A stretch of 38,182 nt of DNA from Candidatus Zipacnadia bacterium (GTDB taxonomy: Bacteria; Armatimonadota; Zipacnadia; Zipacnadales; Zipacnadaceae): the NCBI GenBank assembly GCA_029820565.1, contig JALGUR010000044.1, positions 1 to 38,182 on the forward strand, written 5' to 3'. Below the pieces are notes generated by a model that searched no databases, was not told the origin of the DNA, and saw nothing but the letters and a program-made list of their open reading frames with translations. Of the stretch, positions 16,483 to 25,863 are shown piece by piece (position 1 is the first letter of the stretch; each line of letters begins with the position of its first letter). The translations under genes and the position numbers were made by a program.

Positions 16483-16498
16483 GCGACTCGCAACCGCT

Positions 16499-17518
16499 AT
16501 GAGACGCTCAAGGACTTATCCATGGTTGGGGTGGTTATTGGTCATCATCCTGGTGATCGGCTATCAACCACTGAGTCAATCCATTCATACCCAGCGGCTA
16601 ATGTTGGGAATGCACCGGCCGCTGCCTCTTACCCGCATAGTTGAGTTTGACCCCACCGCCATAACGGGAGTAATCGCCGGGGCTATCCTGGGCGGCTTCC
16701 GCGAAGTGGCGGCCAGTATGTTGTGGCTCAAACTTGACACTATGTGGCATAAGGGCGAGGCCCACTGGTTTGAGGGCCTCCACGTGATGCGCACCGTGAC
16801 CCTCCTTGACCCGCACTGGTTGCAGCCGTGGTGGGTGACCGGCTGGCACCTGGCCTACAATCTTTATGTGGAAACCGACGACCCCCAGCGGCGCGCTATG
16901 TTTCTGGATAAAGGCATCAGCGCCCTAAAGGAAGGCATCTCCTGGAACTCAGATCGCTATGAGTTATATTTTGAGTTGGGCTGGACCTACTTCGACAAGT
17001 TGGACGACTACGAGGAGGCCACTAAATGGTTTCGGGCCTGCCTGCAATTTAAGCACCCCGAGTACATAGAGCGGCTCATTGCCCACGCCTATGAGCGGCT
17101 GCCCGACATCCCCAAGGCCCTGGACTGGTATGACTATTGCCTGAAGCGACGGCCCTCCGATGGCACCGCCAAGGGTGCTACCTTGACCATTCGTGAACGG
17201 TATCTACCCGCCTGGGAACTTATGGAGGCGGGTAAGTACGAGGAAGCCATCGCTGAACTGGACAACTATTACCTGTCAGTAGAGCCCCGGGATGTAATTG
17301 GTCAACATCTGAAGGCTCATATCTATGAAGAAGCCGGTAATCTCCCCAAAGCGCTGGACATGTGGAAACTCGCTGCCGAGACGCGCATGTTAGACGACCT
17401 GGCGCGGCGCAAGGTGGCTCAGTTGAGCGAAGAACTCGGCCTGCCAGTCCCCCAGACCCCTACTTACATCCTCCAGCAACAAGCCCCGCAACATATGGCG
17501 CCTACATTCCCTCATTAG
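16499..17518 (+). CDS. membrane-anchored TPR protein
   Basis: A 339-residue protein with one N-terminal membrane segment (WLGWLLVIILVIGY), followed by a hydrophobic stretch ITGVIAGAILGGFREVAASMLW. Tetratricopeptide-like helices run from about residue 90 (for example YELYFELGWTYFDKLDDYEEATKWFRACL and AYERLPDIPKALDWYDYCL) to about residue 310. The C-terminus is Pro/Gln-rich. The ATG at 16499 is the only reasonable start, though AAGGAGG sits 21 bases upstream, inside the permease gene. It is probably an accessory subunit of the ABC system, judging from its place in the operon. Confidence 0.7.
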   Translation: MRRSRTYPWLGWLLVIILVIGYQPLSQSIHTQRLMLGMHRPLPLTRIVEFDPTAITGVIAGAILGGFREVAASMLWLKLDTMWHKGEAHWFEGLHVMRTVTLLDPHWLQPWWVTGWHLAYNLYVETDDPQRRAMFLDKGISALKEGISWNSDRYELYFELGWTYFDKLDDYEEATKWFRACLQFKHPEYIERLIAHAYERLPDIPKALDWYDYCLKRRPSDGTAKGATLTIRERYLPAWELMEAGKYEEAIAELDNYYLSVEPRDVIGQHLKAHIYEEAGNLPKALDMWKLAAETRMLDDLARRKVAQLSEELGLPVPQTPTYILQQQAPQHMAPTFPH

Positions 17519-17558
17519 CAATTGTCAACGCACAATTCCGGCCACTGGGCGCCGTCAC

Positions 17559-17587
17559 TTGACGGGGGCGCGTTTTAGTGAGATACT
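17559..17587 (+). promoter_or_regulatory. possible promoter/operator upstream of the carbohydrate run
   Basis: TTGACG, 17 bases, GATACT. The -35 lies within the palindrome CCGTCA-CT-TGACGG (17552-17565), and the -10 within a second inverted repeat, GCGTTTTAGT-GAGAT-ACTAAACGC (17570-17593). Overlapping dyads on both boxes suggest control by a repressor, but the same dyads could be the transcript end of the TPR gene. Confidence 0.4.
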
Positions 17588-17706
17588 AAACGCAATCCTG
17601 GGGTTAGTACGTGGCAGGGGACCAATAAGTGCTGGGCCGGGGCCGACGACGCCAATGTCCCTGCCGACCCAACACTGATAGCGACTATGGAAGTGCAGGT
17701 TCAATT

Positions 17707-18948
17707 ATGTCTGACCGTGACGATTTCCAACTGCTTATGAACTACGACATCAGCGACCCACCGCGGTGGCACTATAAGCCCATACAGAGCGATTACTTTG
17801 ACTGGGCCTTTGAACAAGTCGCGGCTAATGATGCCATTATGCTGTGGCGCACCAACCTGGCCGGGCGGGCGTATTTTCACAGTAAGAATATGGCTGCGTT
17901 CAATCACAGGTGCGTGTTCGGGGCGCTATGCGCCGACTGGCACAAGGTCGCGGACGTGCTTGACAAATATGATCCGCTCGAGGAGGCGGTGCGGGCGGCG
18001 CACAAGCAGGGGGCGAAGATCTACGCATATATGCCCATGAATGAATGGATGTGCTACCGGCAACAGGGTCTGGACCTAACAGACCCGGTCTGGCGCTACC
18101 AGCCCCAGCATTTCGTCTGTAGCCGCGACCAGAGCCGCTACTTTATGGGCATGCCCTGCTTTGGACTGCCCCAGGTGCGGGCGCGGATTATTGCCACTAT
18201 CTGCGAAGCGGTGGACTATGGGGTGGACGGGTTGTTTTTATGTACTCGTAGCCACAGTTGGCGTCCGCACATCTTGGGGCGGACGATCTACGAGATGCAG
18301 GAGGACGAGTTTGGCTATGAGCGGCCAGTCGTGGACGAGTACCAGCGCCGCCACGGTGTCAACATTATCTGGGAAGACTTTGATGAAGATGAGTGGCACC
18401 GGATAAAGGGTGAGCAGTATACCGAGTTTCTGCGGATGTTGCGGGCCGCACTGCGACCGCGGAATTGCCCGATAATCCTGCAAACCAACACGGACCGGCT
18501 CCGGTTTATGGGGCAGGTGTATCAGGAGGGGAGCAAGTGCTACCGGCTGTACAAGGACTGGGAGCGGTGGGTAGCCGAAGATCTCATTGATGGCCTATCT
18601 GTACCGTGGGACCGAGCTGATCCCCCCACCGGTGAGCCACACATCGTGGACATTTCTACCTTCAAGGAGACTCTGCCCCCGGACTTTAAGGTGTATTCGT
18701 CGGTAGCCTTGAGTTATCAAGATGCGACTCTGCCCGCCTCGGGCCGGCCTTTCTGTGGAGTGGAACAGGCCCGACCCAAATCGCTGCAGGCTGCCGCTGA
18801 CCAGGCCCGCATGGCCCGAGAAGCCGGGGCGGCGGGGATTCACGTGGGCGCATATATGCAGCTATTCGTCGATACCAATGGGGCGCCGTTAAGCAGCGGC
18901 CTGGGCCCGGTGCCCCAGCCGCAATATTGGCAAGTGCTGCGGGGGTAA
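17707..18948 (+). CDS. TIM-barrel glycosidase-like protein
   Basis: A 413-residue protein without a signal peptide, loosely similar in length and layout to the one at 1530. Barrel-like elements include NDAIMLWRTNLAGRAYFHS, AHKQGAKIYAYMPMNEW (the usual strand where a pilgrim-like residue pair is expected), YGVDGLFLCTRSHSWRP, CPIILQTNTDRLRFMG, and AGAAGIHVGAYMQLF. The Glu in PMNEW and the acidic WEDFDEDEW are candidate catalytic or binding residues. The ATG at 17707 is chosen over the open frame from 17629, because the upstream part is Arg-rich with no family features and GGAAG lies upstream. It heads the run of carbohydrate genes. The family is not certain. Confidence 0.65.
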   Translation: MSDRDDFQLLMNYDISDPPRWHYKPIQSDYFDWAFEQVAANDAIMLWRTNLAGRAYFHSKNMAAFNHRCVFGALCADWHKVADVLDKYDPLEEAVRAAHKQGAKIYAYMPMNEWMCYRQQGLDLTDPVWRYQPQHFVCSRDQSRYFMGMPCFGLPQVRARIIATICEAVDYGVDGLFLCTRSHSWRPHILGRTIYEMQEDEFGYERPVVDEYQRRHGVNIIWEDFDEDEWHRIKGEQYTEFLRMLRAALRPRNCPIILQTNTDRLRFMGQVYQEGSKCYRLYKDWERWVAEDLIDGLSVPWDRADPPTGEPHIVDISTFKETLPPDFKVYSSVALSYQDATLPASGRPFCGVEQARPKSLQAAADQARMAREAGAAGIHVGAYMQLFVDTNGAPLSSGLGPVPQPQYWQVLRG

Positions 18949-19005
18949 GGGACCGCAGCATACGCAGGTGCTTTCTATTACTTACGTCAAGGAGACCAGA
19001 GAAAG

Positions 19006-22005
19006 ATGAACAGGCGGATAATAACTAATATGCTGTGGATTATGTCGCTGTTGTTGTTAGCTTCTGTTGCCTATGGGCAGCAGGGCGGCGTGCTATTCTA
19101 TGCCGGCTTTGATGGCACGCGGGACGCTCAGGCAGTCGGGGACGGGGCGGCCACCCCTCGTGACGGTGGGGCGTCACTGACGGCCGATGGCTTTGGCTTT
19201 CGGGGCTGCGCTCTGCGCACCGGGGATGGCGAGGGTTACCTGGAATATGCTGCGGAAGGCAATATCAGGTCGGAAGAGGGCACCATTGAGTTCTGGATGT
19301 ACGCCGACGACTGGGAGCACAACGACGGTTTCCTCCACCACTTTGTGGATGTGCGCGGTGAGGGCGGCGTTTCTTTCCACATGACTCCAGATGGGGTGCA
19401 GGTCTTCGGGGTACGCGGCACTGCGGCTTCGGCTCCGACCCACTGGGAGCAGACTGGGCCGGCCCTGGCGCAGCGGGCCTATGGATCTGGTCGTCGCCAG
19501 GGTGAGTGGACTCACTACATCTTGACTTGGAAGCCGGGGGAGCCTCTGGGCTTATACATCGGAAATGCGACGGGCGATTATTGTCACAACGCCTCGAACC
19601 CATCCGGAGCCAAAGCGCCGCTGCCGGGGAAACTAACGGCAATTTATATCGGCGACTTTAGCGGCGGGCCTAATCGTAATGCCCATACGCTTATTGACGA
19701 GTTCTATGTCTACGACCGCGCCTTGACCTACGAAGAGGCCTGTTGGACCCATGTGCACCGCTCGGACCGGGCCCCCGGGGAGGATGTGCCTGTGGACTTT
19801 GCGCAGCCGACAATAAGGGCCGTGCCGGACCCTGAGCAAAACGTGTTAGGCATTGAAGTAGATACGGGGAAGCGGATAACCGAATTCGGCGGCGTGGCCC
19901 GTCTGGAGCCAGCCGCAGGTACTCAGCCGGCACAGGTGCATCCGTTGGGTGAGCGCTACGGTCGCGCCGAAATTCCCTATACCGAGTTGCCCGAGGGCAC
20001 CTATCGCATTGTGGCGGAACTGACCGATGCCGCCGGCAACCCCCTCGGCTCCCCGGAGACGGAATTAAATGTACCCCCGCCGCCCACCTGGCTGGGCAAC
20101 AAGTTGGGTATTAGCGATACGCCTCCGCCGCCCTGGCCGCCGCTGAAAGCGAGCGAAACTGATGTGGAGGTCTGGGGCCGCCGGTACGGGTTGGGCGACT
20201 TTGGGCTGCCCGCCAAAATCATAACCCAGGGCAAACCTCTGCTCGCGGGGCCCATTACCTTGACCGTCCGCAGCGGCGGCAAAGTGGTGGACTGGACTGG
20301 CAACACGGGCGAAATTGTGGAAAAGAACGCCAATGAGGTGCAGCGCACGGGCACGGCCCGCTCGTCACTGGGGGCGATGCAATGGTCCTGCCAGGCCGAG
20401 TTTGACGGCATGATTCGCTACGACTTTGAGTTGCAGCCCGCCGAGGGAGCCACAGTGGACCTGATGGAACTGCGCGTGCCCCTCCGCCAGCAGTATGCGC
20501 CGCTGTACTACATGGCCCAGCATGCCCGGGGCGAGTTGCCAGCTGGCGAGGGCACGATCTGGAAAGCCTCGTGGCAGAGGTACTGGTGGATTGGCGACGA
20601 AAATCTCGGGCTGTGTGCCTTTATGGAAACCGATGAGGCCTGGCCGCGGCCTAACCCACAAGGAGTCCGAATCGAACGAGGTAACGGGGAGGTAACCGTG
20701 GTGTACACGTTTGTCGCCACTGATACCCCACTGGAGAAGCCCTGGAAACTGACCTGGGGCCTGCAGGCCACGCCCGTCAAGCCGCGGCCCGCGAACTGGC
20801 GCCTTGCCCGTGGTAATGCGCCGGGTGCCAATATTGAGGTCTACTGGCCCGGTGAGGCCCAAATGGAGTATTTTACTTTTCCCAGTCCGCGGGACCCCGA
20901 AGCCTTCAAGAAGTTCGTTGATGATTACCACCAGCGGGGCCTAAAGCACACGCCCTACAGCGGGCTTAGTTTCACCTCGCCGGTCAGCCCCGAATTCGTC
21001 TGGTTCCAGAAGTACTGGGACAATCCCCTGTCCGGCCTACGGCAGTTGCACGGTTGGGGCCAGTACTTGGCAGTACGGATGGTGCCCAGTTGGATAGACT
21101 TCGCGGTGTGGAACAACCATCAGATAGTCAAGAACTATGGCACCGACGGTATCTACGTGGACTTCAGCGGCGTGGGCTTTACCACCTTTGCGCCCGAGTA
21201 CGGAATGGGTTATGTCCGTAACGGAGAAGAGCGCCCGGCCTGGCCCTTGTTCGCCACCCGCGAATTGTACAAACGCATTTACACCATGCTGAAGACCGTC
21301 AATCCAGACAACCTGATCATCGGCCACGTCTCGGGAGCCGTACATGTACCGGTGCTGTCATTTGTGGACATCTGGCTGGATGGGGAAGGTAACTGGCGGG
21401 GGCAACTGAAAGATAATTACCTGGACGTCATTGGCCTGGACGAGTTACGGGCGGAATGGATGTGCCACCAGTATGGCAGCATTCCCTGGTTCTTGCCGCA
21501 GTGGTCTGGCGCGGTTCTTGAAGATAAGGATGTGGCCGAGCGGTTCAAAGATCACCCCAGTAGTCCAGACGGAGCGGTCCGCCAGGTCAGCGTGGAGAAG
21601 TCCCATCATCTCTTTGGCCTGGGGCTGCTGCACGACTTCGGCTTCTGGCCCATCTGCGGCACGAACGGCGAGGCCAGCGAGCAGTATTACGGCGTGTTAG
21701 ATGAGTTTGGCATCGGTGATGCCAGATTCTTTGGCTACTGGGATAATGCCTGGCTTATTGGCGGCCAGACCGACGCCATCAAAGCCAGCGCCTACCGCAA
21801 GCCGGACGGTGGCGGACTGGTGGTTATCTACAACGTAACGCGCGAGCCGCAACAGGCGACGCTAATCATCAATTGGGAGCGGCTTAAAGGCCCTGGCGAG
21901 TTGGAAGTAGTAGACGCTTATACGAAGGAGCCAGTAGAGATTGACGGGAATAACATCACTATTGAAGTACCGCCGTTGAATTATCGTTTGCTATGGGTAC
22001 ACTGA
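19006..22005 (+). CDS. large secreted GH123-like protein with N-terminal LamG-type domain
   Basis: A 999-residue protein with a Sec signal peptide (MLWIMSLLLLASVAYG, cleavage near residue 25). Residues about 28-240 look like a LamG/concanavalin-type jelly roll (GTIEFWMYADDWE, HTLIDEFYVYDRALTYEEA). Then come a linker, a beta-rich domain (DVEVWGRRYGLGDFGLPAKI), and a TIM-barrel-like C-terminal half resembling DUF6067/GH123-type proteins, with GTDGIYVDFSGVGFTTFAPEYG, NPDNLIIGHVSGAVH and GSIPWFLPQWSG. The Asp in IYVDF is a candidate catalytic residue; this is inference from barrel position. GGAGA lies upstream of the ATG. The next gene is its paralogue; short DNA stretches are nearly identical. 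Confidence 0.75.
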   Translation: MNRRIITNMLWIMSLLLLASVAYGQQGGVLFYAGFDGTRDAQAVGDGAATPRDGGASLTADGFGFRGCALRTGDGEGYLEYAAEGNIRSEEGTIEFWMYADDWEHNDGFLHHFVDVRGEGGVSFHMTPDGVQVFGVRGTAASAPTHWEQTGPALAQRAYGSGRRQGEWTHYILTWKPGEPLGLYIGNATGDYCHNASNPSGAKAPLPGKLTAIYIGDFSGGPNRNAHTLIDEFYVYDRALTYEEACWTHVHRSDRAPGEDVPVDFAQPTIRAVPDPEQNVLGIEVDTGKRITEFGGVARLEPAAGTQPAQVHPLGERYGRAEIPYTELPEGTYRIVAELTDAAGNPLGSPETELNVPPPPTWLGNKLGISDTPPPPWPPLKASETDVEVWGRRYGLGDFGLPAKIITQGKPLLAGPITLTVRSGGKVVDWTGNTGEIVEKNANEVQRTGTARSSLGAMQWSCQAEFDGMIRYDFELQPAEGATVDLMELRVPLRQQYAPLYYMAQHARGELPAGEGTIWKASWQRYWWIGDENLGLCAFMETDEAWPRPNPQGVRIERGNGEVTVVYTFVATDTPLEKPWKLTWGLQATPVKPRPANWRLARGNAPGANIEVYWPGEAQMEYFTFPSPRDPEAFKKFVDDYHQRGLKHTPYSGLSFTSPVSPEFVWFQKYWDNPLSGLRQLHGWGQYLAVRMVPSWIDFAVWNNHQIVKNYGTDGIYVDFSGVGFTTFAPEYGMGYVRNGEERPAWPLFATRELYKRIYTMLKTVNPDNLIIGHVSGAVHVPVLSFVDIWLDGEGNWRGQLKDNYLDVIGLDELRAEWMCHQYGSIPWFLPQWSGAVLEDKDVAERFKDHPSSPDGAVRQVSVEKSHHLFGLGLLHDFGFWPICGTNGEASEQYYGVLDEFGIGDARFFGYWDNAWLIGGQTDAIKASAYRKPDGGGLVVIYNVTREPQQATLIINWERLKGPGELEVVDAYTKEPVEIDGNNITIEVPPLNYRLLWVH

Positions 22006-22030
22006 ACCCCAGCCCAGAAGGGAGCCCAAT

Positions 22031-22930
22031 ATGAAACTTAATGTATGGATTTTGGTACTGTCAGTTGTGTGCGCTGCAACGCTTACTGGGCCCGCCACAT
22101 GGAGTGAGGTGCTATTCTACGCCAGTTTTGACGGCACCAGGGACGCCCAGGCGGTGGGCGAGGGCAAGGCTACACTCATAGAAGGAGGTGGCGCGCTGAC
22201 CGCGGATGGCTTTGGCATCCGCGGCGCTGCTCTGCGCAGTGGCGATGAAGTCGGCTACCTGGAATTCAGCGCCGCCGGGAATATTCTGCCTGAGGAGGGG
22301 ACGATTGAAGTCTGGTTGAAGCCCGAAGACTGGTCTTCGGATGATGGGTATTACCACCAGTACATAGATGTCATCGGCGAGGGGAATATCCGCTTTCAAA
22401 AGCGGGCTGATACGGTTAACGTCTTCTGGGTAAAAGCACCCAAGGTCCCGCCGCCGGGCCACTTTGACGATAAGTATCCGGGTATAACCATGCGCGGCTA
22501 CGCCTGCCAGCAAATCAAGGATAAGTGGCGGCAGTTCTTCCTCATCTGGAGAGTAGGCGAGCCGCTGCGCTATTACCGCGGCGGACCGGAGGGCAAAGGA
22601 GTACACGACTCCAGTAACCCCGCCGAGCCGCCGGCGCCACCACCCGGCAAGTTGACTGCTATCCGCATCGGCGATTTCGGCGGAGCAGAGGGCCGCCAGG
22701 CCCATACGCTTATTGATGAGGTCTATATTTACGACCGGGCCTTGACCTTTGAGGAGGCCTGGTGGGCTAACGTACACGCCAAAGACCGCCAGCCGGGAAC
22801 CGATATCCCCACCACCTTCGCCGAGCCGACGGCTAAGGTAGTGCCCGATCCCGCAAACAAAACGCTGGTAGTCGAGATAGACAGCGGGGACCGCAGCGGA
22901 GACTTTGCCGGGCAGGCGCATTTGAAGTGA
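22031..22930 (+). CDS. N-terminal part of a second GH123-like protein (split gene)
   Basis: A 299-residue frame with a signal peptide (ILVLSVVCAATLTGPA) and a LamG-type domain closely matching that of the protein at 19006 (FYASFDGTRDAQAVG, GTIEVWLKPEDW, HTLIDEVYIYDRALTFEEA). It stops at TGA exactly where about 100 bases present in the paralogue (19900-20002) are missing. Since 100 is not a multiple of three, the reading frame changes there. The matching catalytic part continues in the next frame from 22927. AAGGGAG upstream of the ATG is the ribosome-binding site. It may be a true secreted LamG-only protein, a decaying gene, or an assembly deletion. Confidence 0.7.
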   Translation: MKLNVWILVLSVVCAATLTGPATWSEVLFYASFDGTRDAQAVGEGKATLIEGGGALTADGFGIRGAALRSGDEVGYLEFSAAGNILPEEGTIEVWLKPEDWSSDDGYYHQYIDVIGEGNIRFQKRADTVNVFWVKAPKVPPPGHFDDKYPGITMRGYACQQIKDKWRQFFLIWRVGEPLRYYRGGPEGKGVHDSSNPAEPPAPPPGKLTAIRIGDFGGAEGRQAHTLIDEVYIYDRALTFEEAWWANVHAKDRQPGTDIPTTFAEPTAKVVPDPANKTLVVEIDSGDRSGDFAGQAHLK

Positions 22931-24945
22931 TTGCCGAACTGACGACGAAGGACGGCCAGCCAAGGGCTACGGTAAAGGCGAAACTGGTCGTGCCCGGCCC
23001 ACCGGTGTGGCTCACGGAGAAGGTCGGGGTCAGTGATACGCCGCCGCCGCCGTGGACACCCGTACAAGTGGCAGGCAACAACGTGAGCGTCTGGGGCCGT
23101 CAGTACACACTGGGAGCCTTCGGGTTGCCCGAGAAGATAGTCAACCAAGGACGCTCAATCCTGGCCGGGCCGGTGACGCTGCGCTGTGTGCAAGATGGCA
23201 AGGAAGTTGCCTGGAGCGATACGACAGGCAGTGTTAGCAGCAAGACAGCAGCGAAGGTGGTGCGCGCCGGGACGTCTACCTCGACGCTGGGCAAGATGAC
23301 CTGGCGGGCCGCGGCCGAGTTTGATGGGTTCATGCTCTTCGATTTCGAACTTACTCCGGCTGCCGAGGCCGAAGCGGAACTGATGGAGCTGCGCGTGCCC
23401 ATCAGAAAGCAGTATGCCACCCTGATATACAAAAGCTACAGCACCCGCGGGCTGCTGGCCGAAGGCGAGGGAGTACTGTGGAAGTCGGGCTACGGGCGGT
23501 ACTGGTGGCTGGGCACCGACGACTTTGGCCTGTGTGGAGCCACTGAACACGCCGGTGCAATGATCAACCGGGCCGACGACGCGTTCAGTATTGTGCGGGA
23601 AGCCAACGGGGACATTTCGGTTGTTTACCGTTTTCTGGGAGAGCGGCAGAAGATTACCGAGCCCTGGAAACTGCGGTGGATCCTTATGGCTACGCCGACC
23701 AAGCCGCTGCCCAAGGACTGGCGGACCTGGCGGGATCTGTGTCGGAGCCCAGACAAATCAGATGCCCCGCACAATGGCAGGCTATGTGTGGCGAGTCCCT
23801 GGCCTCATGAGGCGAAGTTCAAGTATTTTTCGTTTCCCGTGTTGAAGAGCACAGACTGGTATCGGGGCTATGTCCAGGCCAAGCACGAGGAGGGCACCAA
23901 GGTGCTGCCGTACAGCCTGTTCGTTACGATGCCGCCGGAGATGCCCGAGTGTGCCTTCTACCGACGGGAGTGGGCTAATCCGTTGATGGGGCTTGCTGAC
24001 CTGTCCAGACCACTGAGTTACGAGGCGGTGCGCGCCGTACCCAGTTGGATAGATTTTATGGTCTGGAAGCACCGCGAGTTGGTCAAAGAATATGGACATG
24101 ATGGCCTTTATGTTGATTTTGCCGGCGTTTACGGCACGGTCTTTGCCCCGGAGTACGGGTTGGGCTACGTACGCGATGGCAAGGAGTATCCTACGCTCTT
24201 TCCCGTCTGTGCCGTGCGCGAGATATGGAAACGCGTCTACACTATGTTCAAGGGCTTCAATTCCGACTCAGTGATTGTCGGGCACGACTCCCAGGCCGTC
24301 CACGCCCCTATCCTGTCGTTCTGCGATGTTTGGCTCAATGGCGAGCACAACTGGCGCGGCCCCTTGCGCGATAACTACCTGGAGGTGCTGCCCCTTGACC
24401 AACTGCGCGCGGCCTTTCGCGCGCAGGCCCACGGTGGACTTCCCTGGTTCCTGCCCCAGTGGTATGGCGCGATCCTGGAAGATAAAGATGTCGTGAAGTT
24501 TCAGGATAATGGTAAGCCTTCCCAGGTCACTATTGAAAAGTCCCATCATCTCTTTGGCCTGGGGCTGCTGCACGACTTTGGCTTCTGGCCCATCTGCGGG
24601 ATGAACAGCGAGGCGACCGAGCAGTACTATGGTGTGTTAAATGAGTTCGGCATAGATGACGCGAAGTTCTACGGCTACTGGGATAATGCCTGGCTTATTG
24701 GCGGCCAGACCGACGCCATCAAGGCCAGCGCCTACCGCAAGCCAGACGGTGGCGGACTGGTGGTTATCTACAACGTAACCCGCGAGGCCCAGACGCCGAC
24801 TTTGCGCATAAACTGGTCGCGGTTGCAGGGCGAGCAGCCTTTGACAGTTGTGGATGCCTACACTAAGGAACCAGTGCTCCCCGCCGGCCCGAATATCACC
24901 GTTGAAGTGCCGCCGTTGAACTACCGGTTGTTATGGGTGAAATAG
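22927..24945 (+). CDS. C-terminal part of the second GH123-like protein (split gene)
   Basis: A 672-residue frame beginning GTG ATT GCC GAA CTG, overlapping the TGA of the previous frame (GTGA). It lacks a signal peptide and a clear ribosome-binding site. It covers the remaining domains of the paralogue at 19006: NVSVWGRQYTLGAFGLPEKI, HDGLYVDFAGVYGTVFAPEYG, GGLPWFLPQWYGA and the ending VPPLNYRLLWVK. The visible match to the paralogue resumes with VIAELTTKDG, equivalent to IVAELTDAAG. If translated alone it would stay in the cytoplasm; a coupled restart at GTGA is possible but weakly supported. The most economical reading is one gene broken by deletion. Confidence 0.65.
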   Translation: MIAELTTKDGQPRATVKAKLVVPGPPVWLTEKVGVSDTPPPPWTPVQVAGNNVSVWGRQYTLGAFGLPEKIVNQGRSILAGPVTLRCVQDGKEVAWSDTTGSVSSKTAAKVVRAGTSTSTLGKMTWRAAAEFDGFMLFDFELTPAAEAEAELMELRVPIRKQYATLIYKSYSTRGLLAEGEGVLWKSGYGRYWWLGTDDFGLCGATEHAGAMINRADDAFSIVREANGDISVVYRFLGERQKITEPWKLRWILMATPTKPLPKDWRTWRDLCRSPDKSDAPHNGRLCVASPWPHEAKFKYFSFPVLKSTDWYRGYVQAKHEEGTKVLPYSLFVTMPPEMPECAFYRREWANPLMGLADLSRPLSYEAVRAVPSWIDFMVWKHRELVKEYGHDGLYVDFAGVYGTVFAPEYGLGYVRDGKEYPTLFPVCAVREIWKRVYTMFKGFNSDSVIVGHDSQAVHAPILSFCDVWLNGEHNWRGPLRDNYLEVLPLDQLRAAFRAQAHGGLPWFLPQWYGAILEDKDVVKFQDNGKPSQVTIEKSHHLFGLGLLHDFGFWPICGMNSEATEQYYGVLNEFGIDDAKFYGYWDNAWLIGGQTDAIKASAYRKPDGGGLVVIYNVTREAQTPTLRINWSRLQGEQPLTVVDAYTKEPVLPAGPNITVEVPPLNYRLLWVK

Positions 24946-25021
24946 GGAATCGTGAGGGTGACCCACCAGCCGCACCTACTTGATACGAATCAGACCCAGA
25001 CTATGAAATGGAGGACCTTAT

Positions 25022-25828
25022 ATGTCAAACAGAAAAGACGGTTTTGAAGATCGCCGAGAGCATTTTGAGAGACTCAGGGAGTTGGCGAGGCAGTCGCGGG
25101 AGCAGGGCCAGCCGGTCCCGCCAATGGAGGAACGAGGGGTAAGGCCATTTGCGGATCCCGAGCAGCACGTGATAGAGTACACCACCAAGACGAGGGAGTA
25201 TCATTTCCCCTTTAACTACCGGAACATAACTCATCACGCCTACTGCGAAGACCCGTCCAACTCGGGTTTGGAGATGAATCCCGTCAATACAGTTATCGGA
25301 CGATCCGAGGCCGACGGCGAGCCAGCAGATTACCTGGAGCTAACTGAGGAAGACCCCATTGTGCGGGTGGTGGTCATAGGCAGCGCGTGTACGCCCCCCG
25401 GATATGTGTGCCTGGAGGCCGATGCGTGTGAGGGGTTCCGGCGGCCCGAAGAGGTGGTGGAACTGATGCCACTGCGCTTCCGTATTGAGGGCTTGTGGGG
25501 GACACATGTGCGTGGAGATTGCTGGATAAAGCCCAACACGCACGGCGGCCCACCCCTGCCCCAGCACTTTGTCGAGAACTGGCCGTATTGTCACCAGACT
25601 GATTTCGCGGAGAAAAACGTCTTCACAGGTGTCACCGGCGCCAACGTGCCTAACACCGGGATGAGCTGCGCTATCTTCGAGATCCCCGCATCCCATACAG
25701 TGCGCATCATGGGTGGATCGCTCACCTACGGCTGGCTTGGGGACAAAGGCCAGGGCGACATCCATTACTCCTTCCGCATGATCCGCACCAATGTCTTGGT
25801 GAGTTACGAAGCCGCAGAAGAAGATTAG
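25022..25828 (+). CDS. uncharacterised protein in the carbohydrate run
   Basis: A 268-residue protein I do not recognise. It has a charged, helical N-terminus (residues 1-40, rich in Arg and Glu), no signal peptide and no membrane segment. The remainder looks beta-rich, with repeated aromatic and His residues (YHFPFNYRNITHHAYC, NWPYCHQTDF) and seven or so Cys. An MFRI-like end, GDIHYSFRMIRTNVLVSYEA, resembles the last strands of a jelly roll. GGAGG about 9 bases upstream gives a confident ATG start. It lies 76 bases after the split GH gene and 35 before the sialidase-like gene, so it probably belongs to the same operon. Confidence 0.6.
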   Translation: MSNRKDGFEDRREHFERLRELARQSREQGQPVPPMEERGVRPFADPEQHVIEYTTKTREYHFPFNYRNITHHAYCEDPSNSGLEMNPVNTVIGRSEADGEPADYLELTEEDPIVRVVVIGSACTPPGYVCLEADACEGFRRPEEVVELMPLRFRIEGLWGTHVRGDCWIKPNTHGGPPLPQHFVENWPYCHQTDFAEKNVFTGVTGANVPNTGMSCAIFEIPASHTVRIMGGSLTYGWLGDKGQGDIHYSFRMIRTNVLVSYEAAEED

Positions 25829-25863
25829 TAATGCTTGCGAATTGACACCTCAGGAGGCAGAAG

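Noticed and set aside
22928..22945. TGA at 22928 as a selenocysteine codon in the split GH gene
   Set aside because: Reading through in the same frame meets another TGA four codons later; the homologous sequence continues in another frame, so a deletion explains it.
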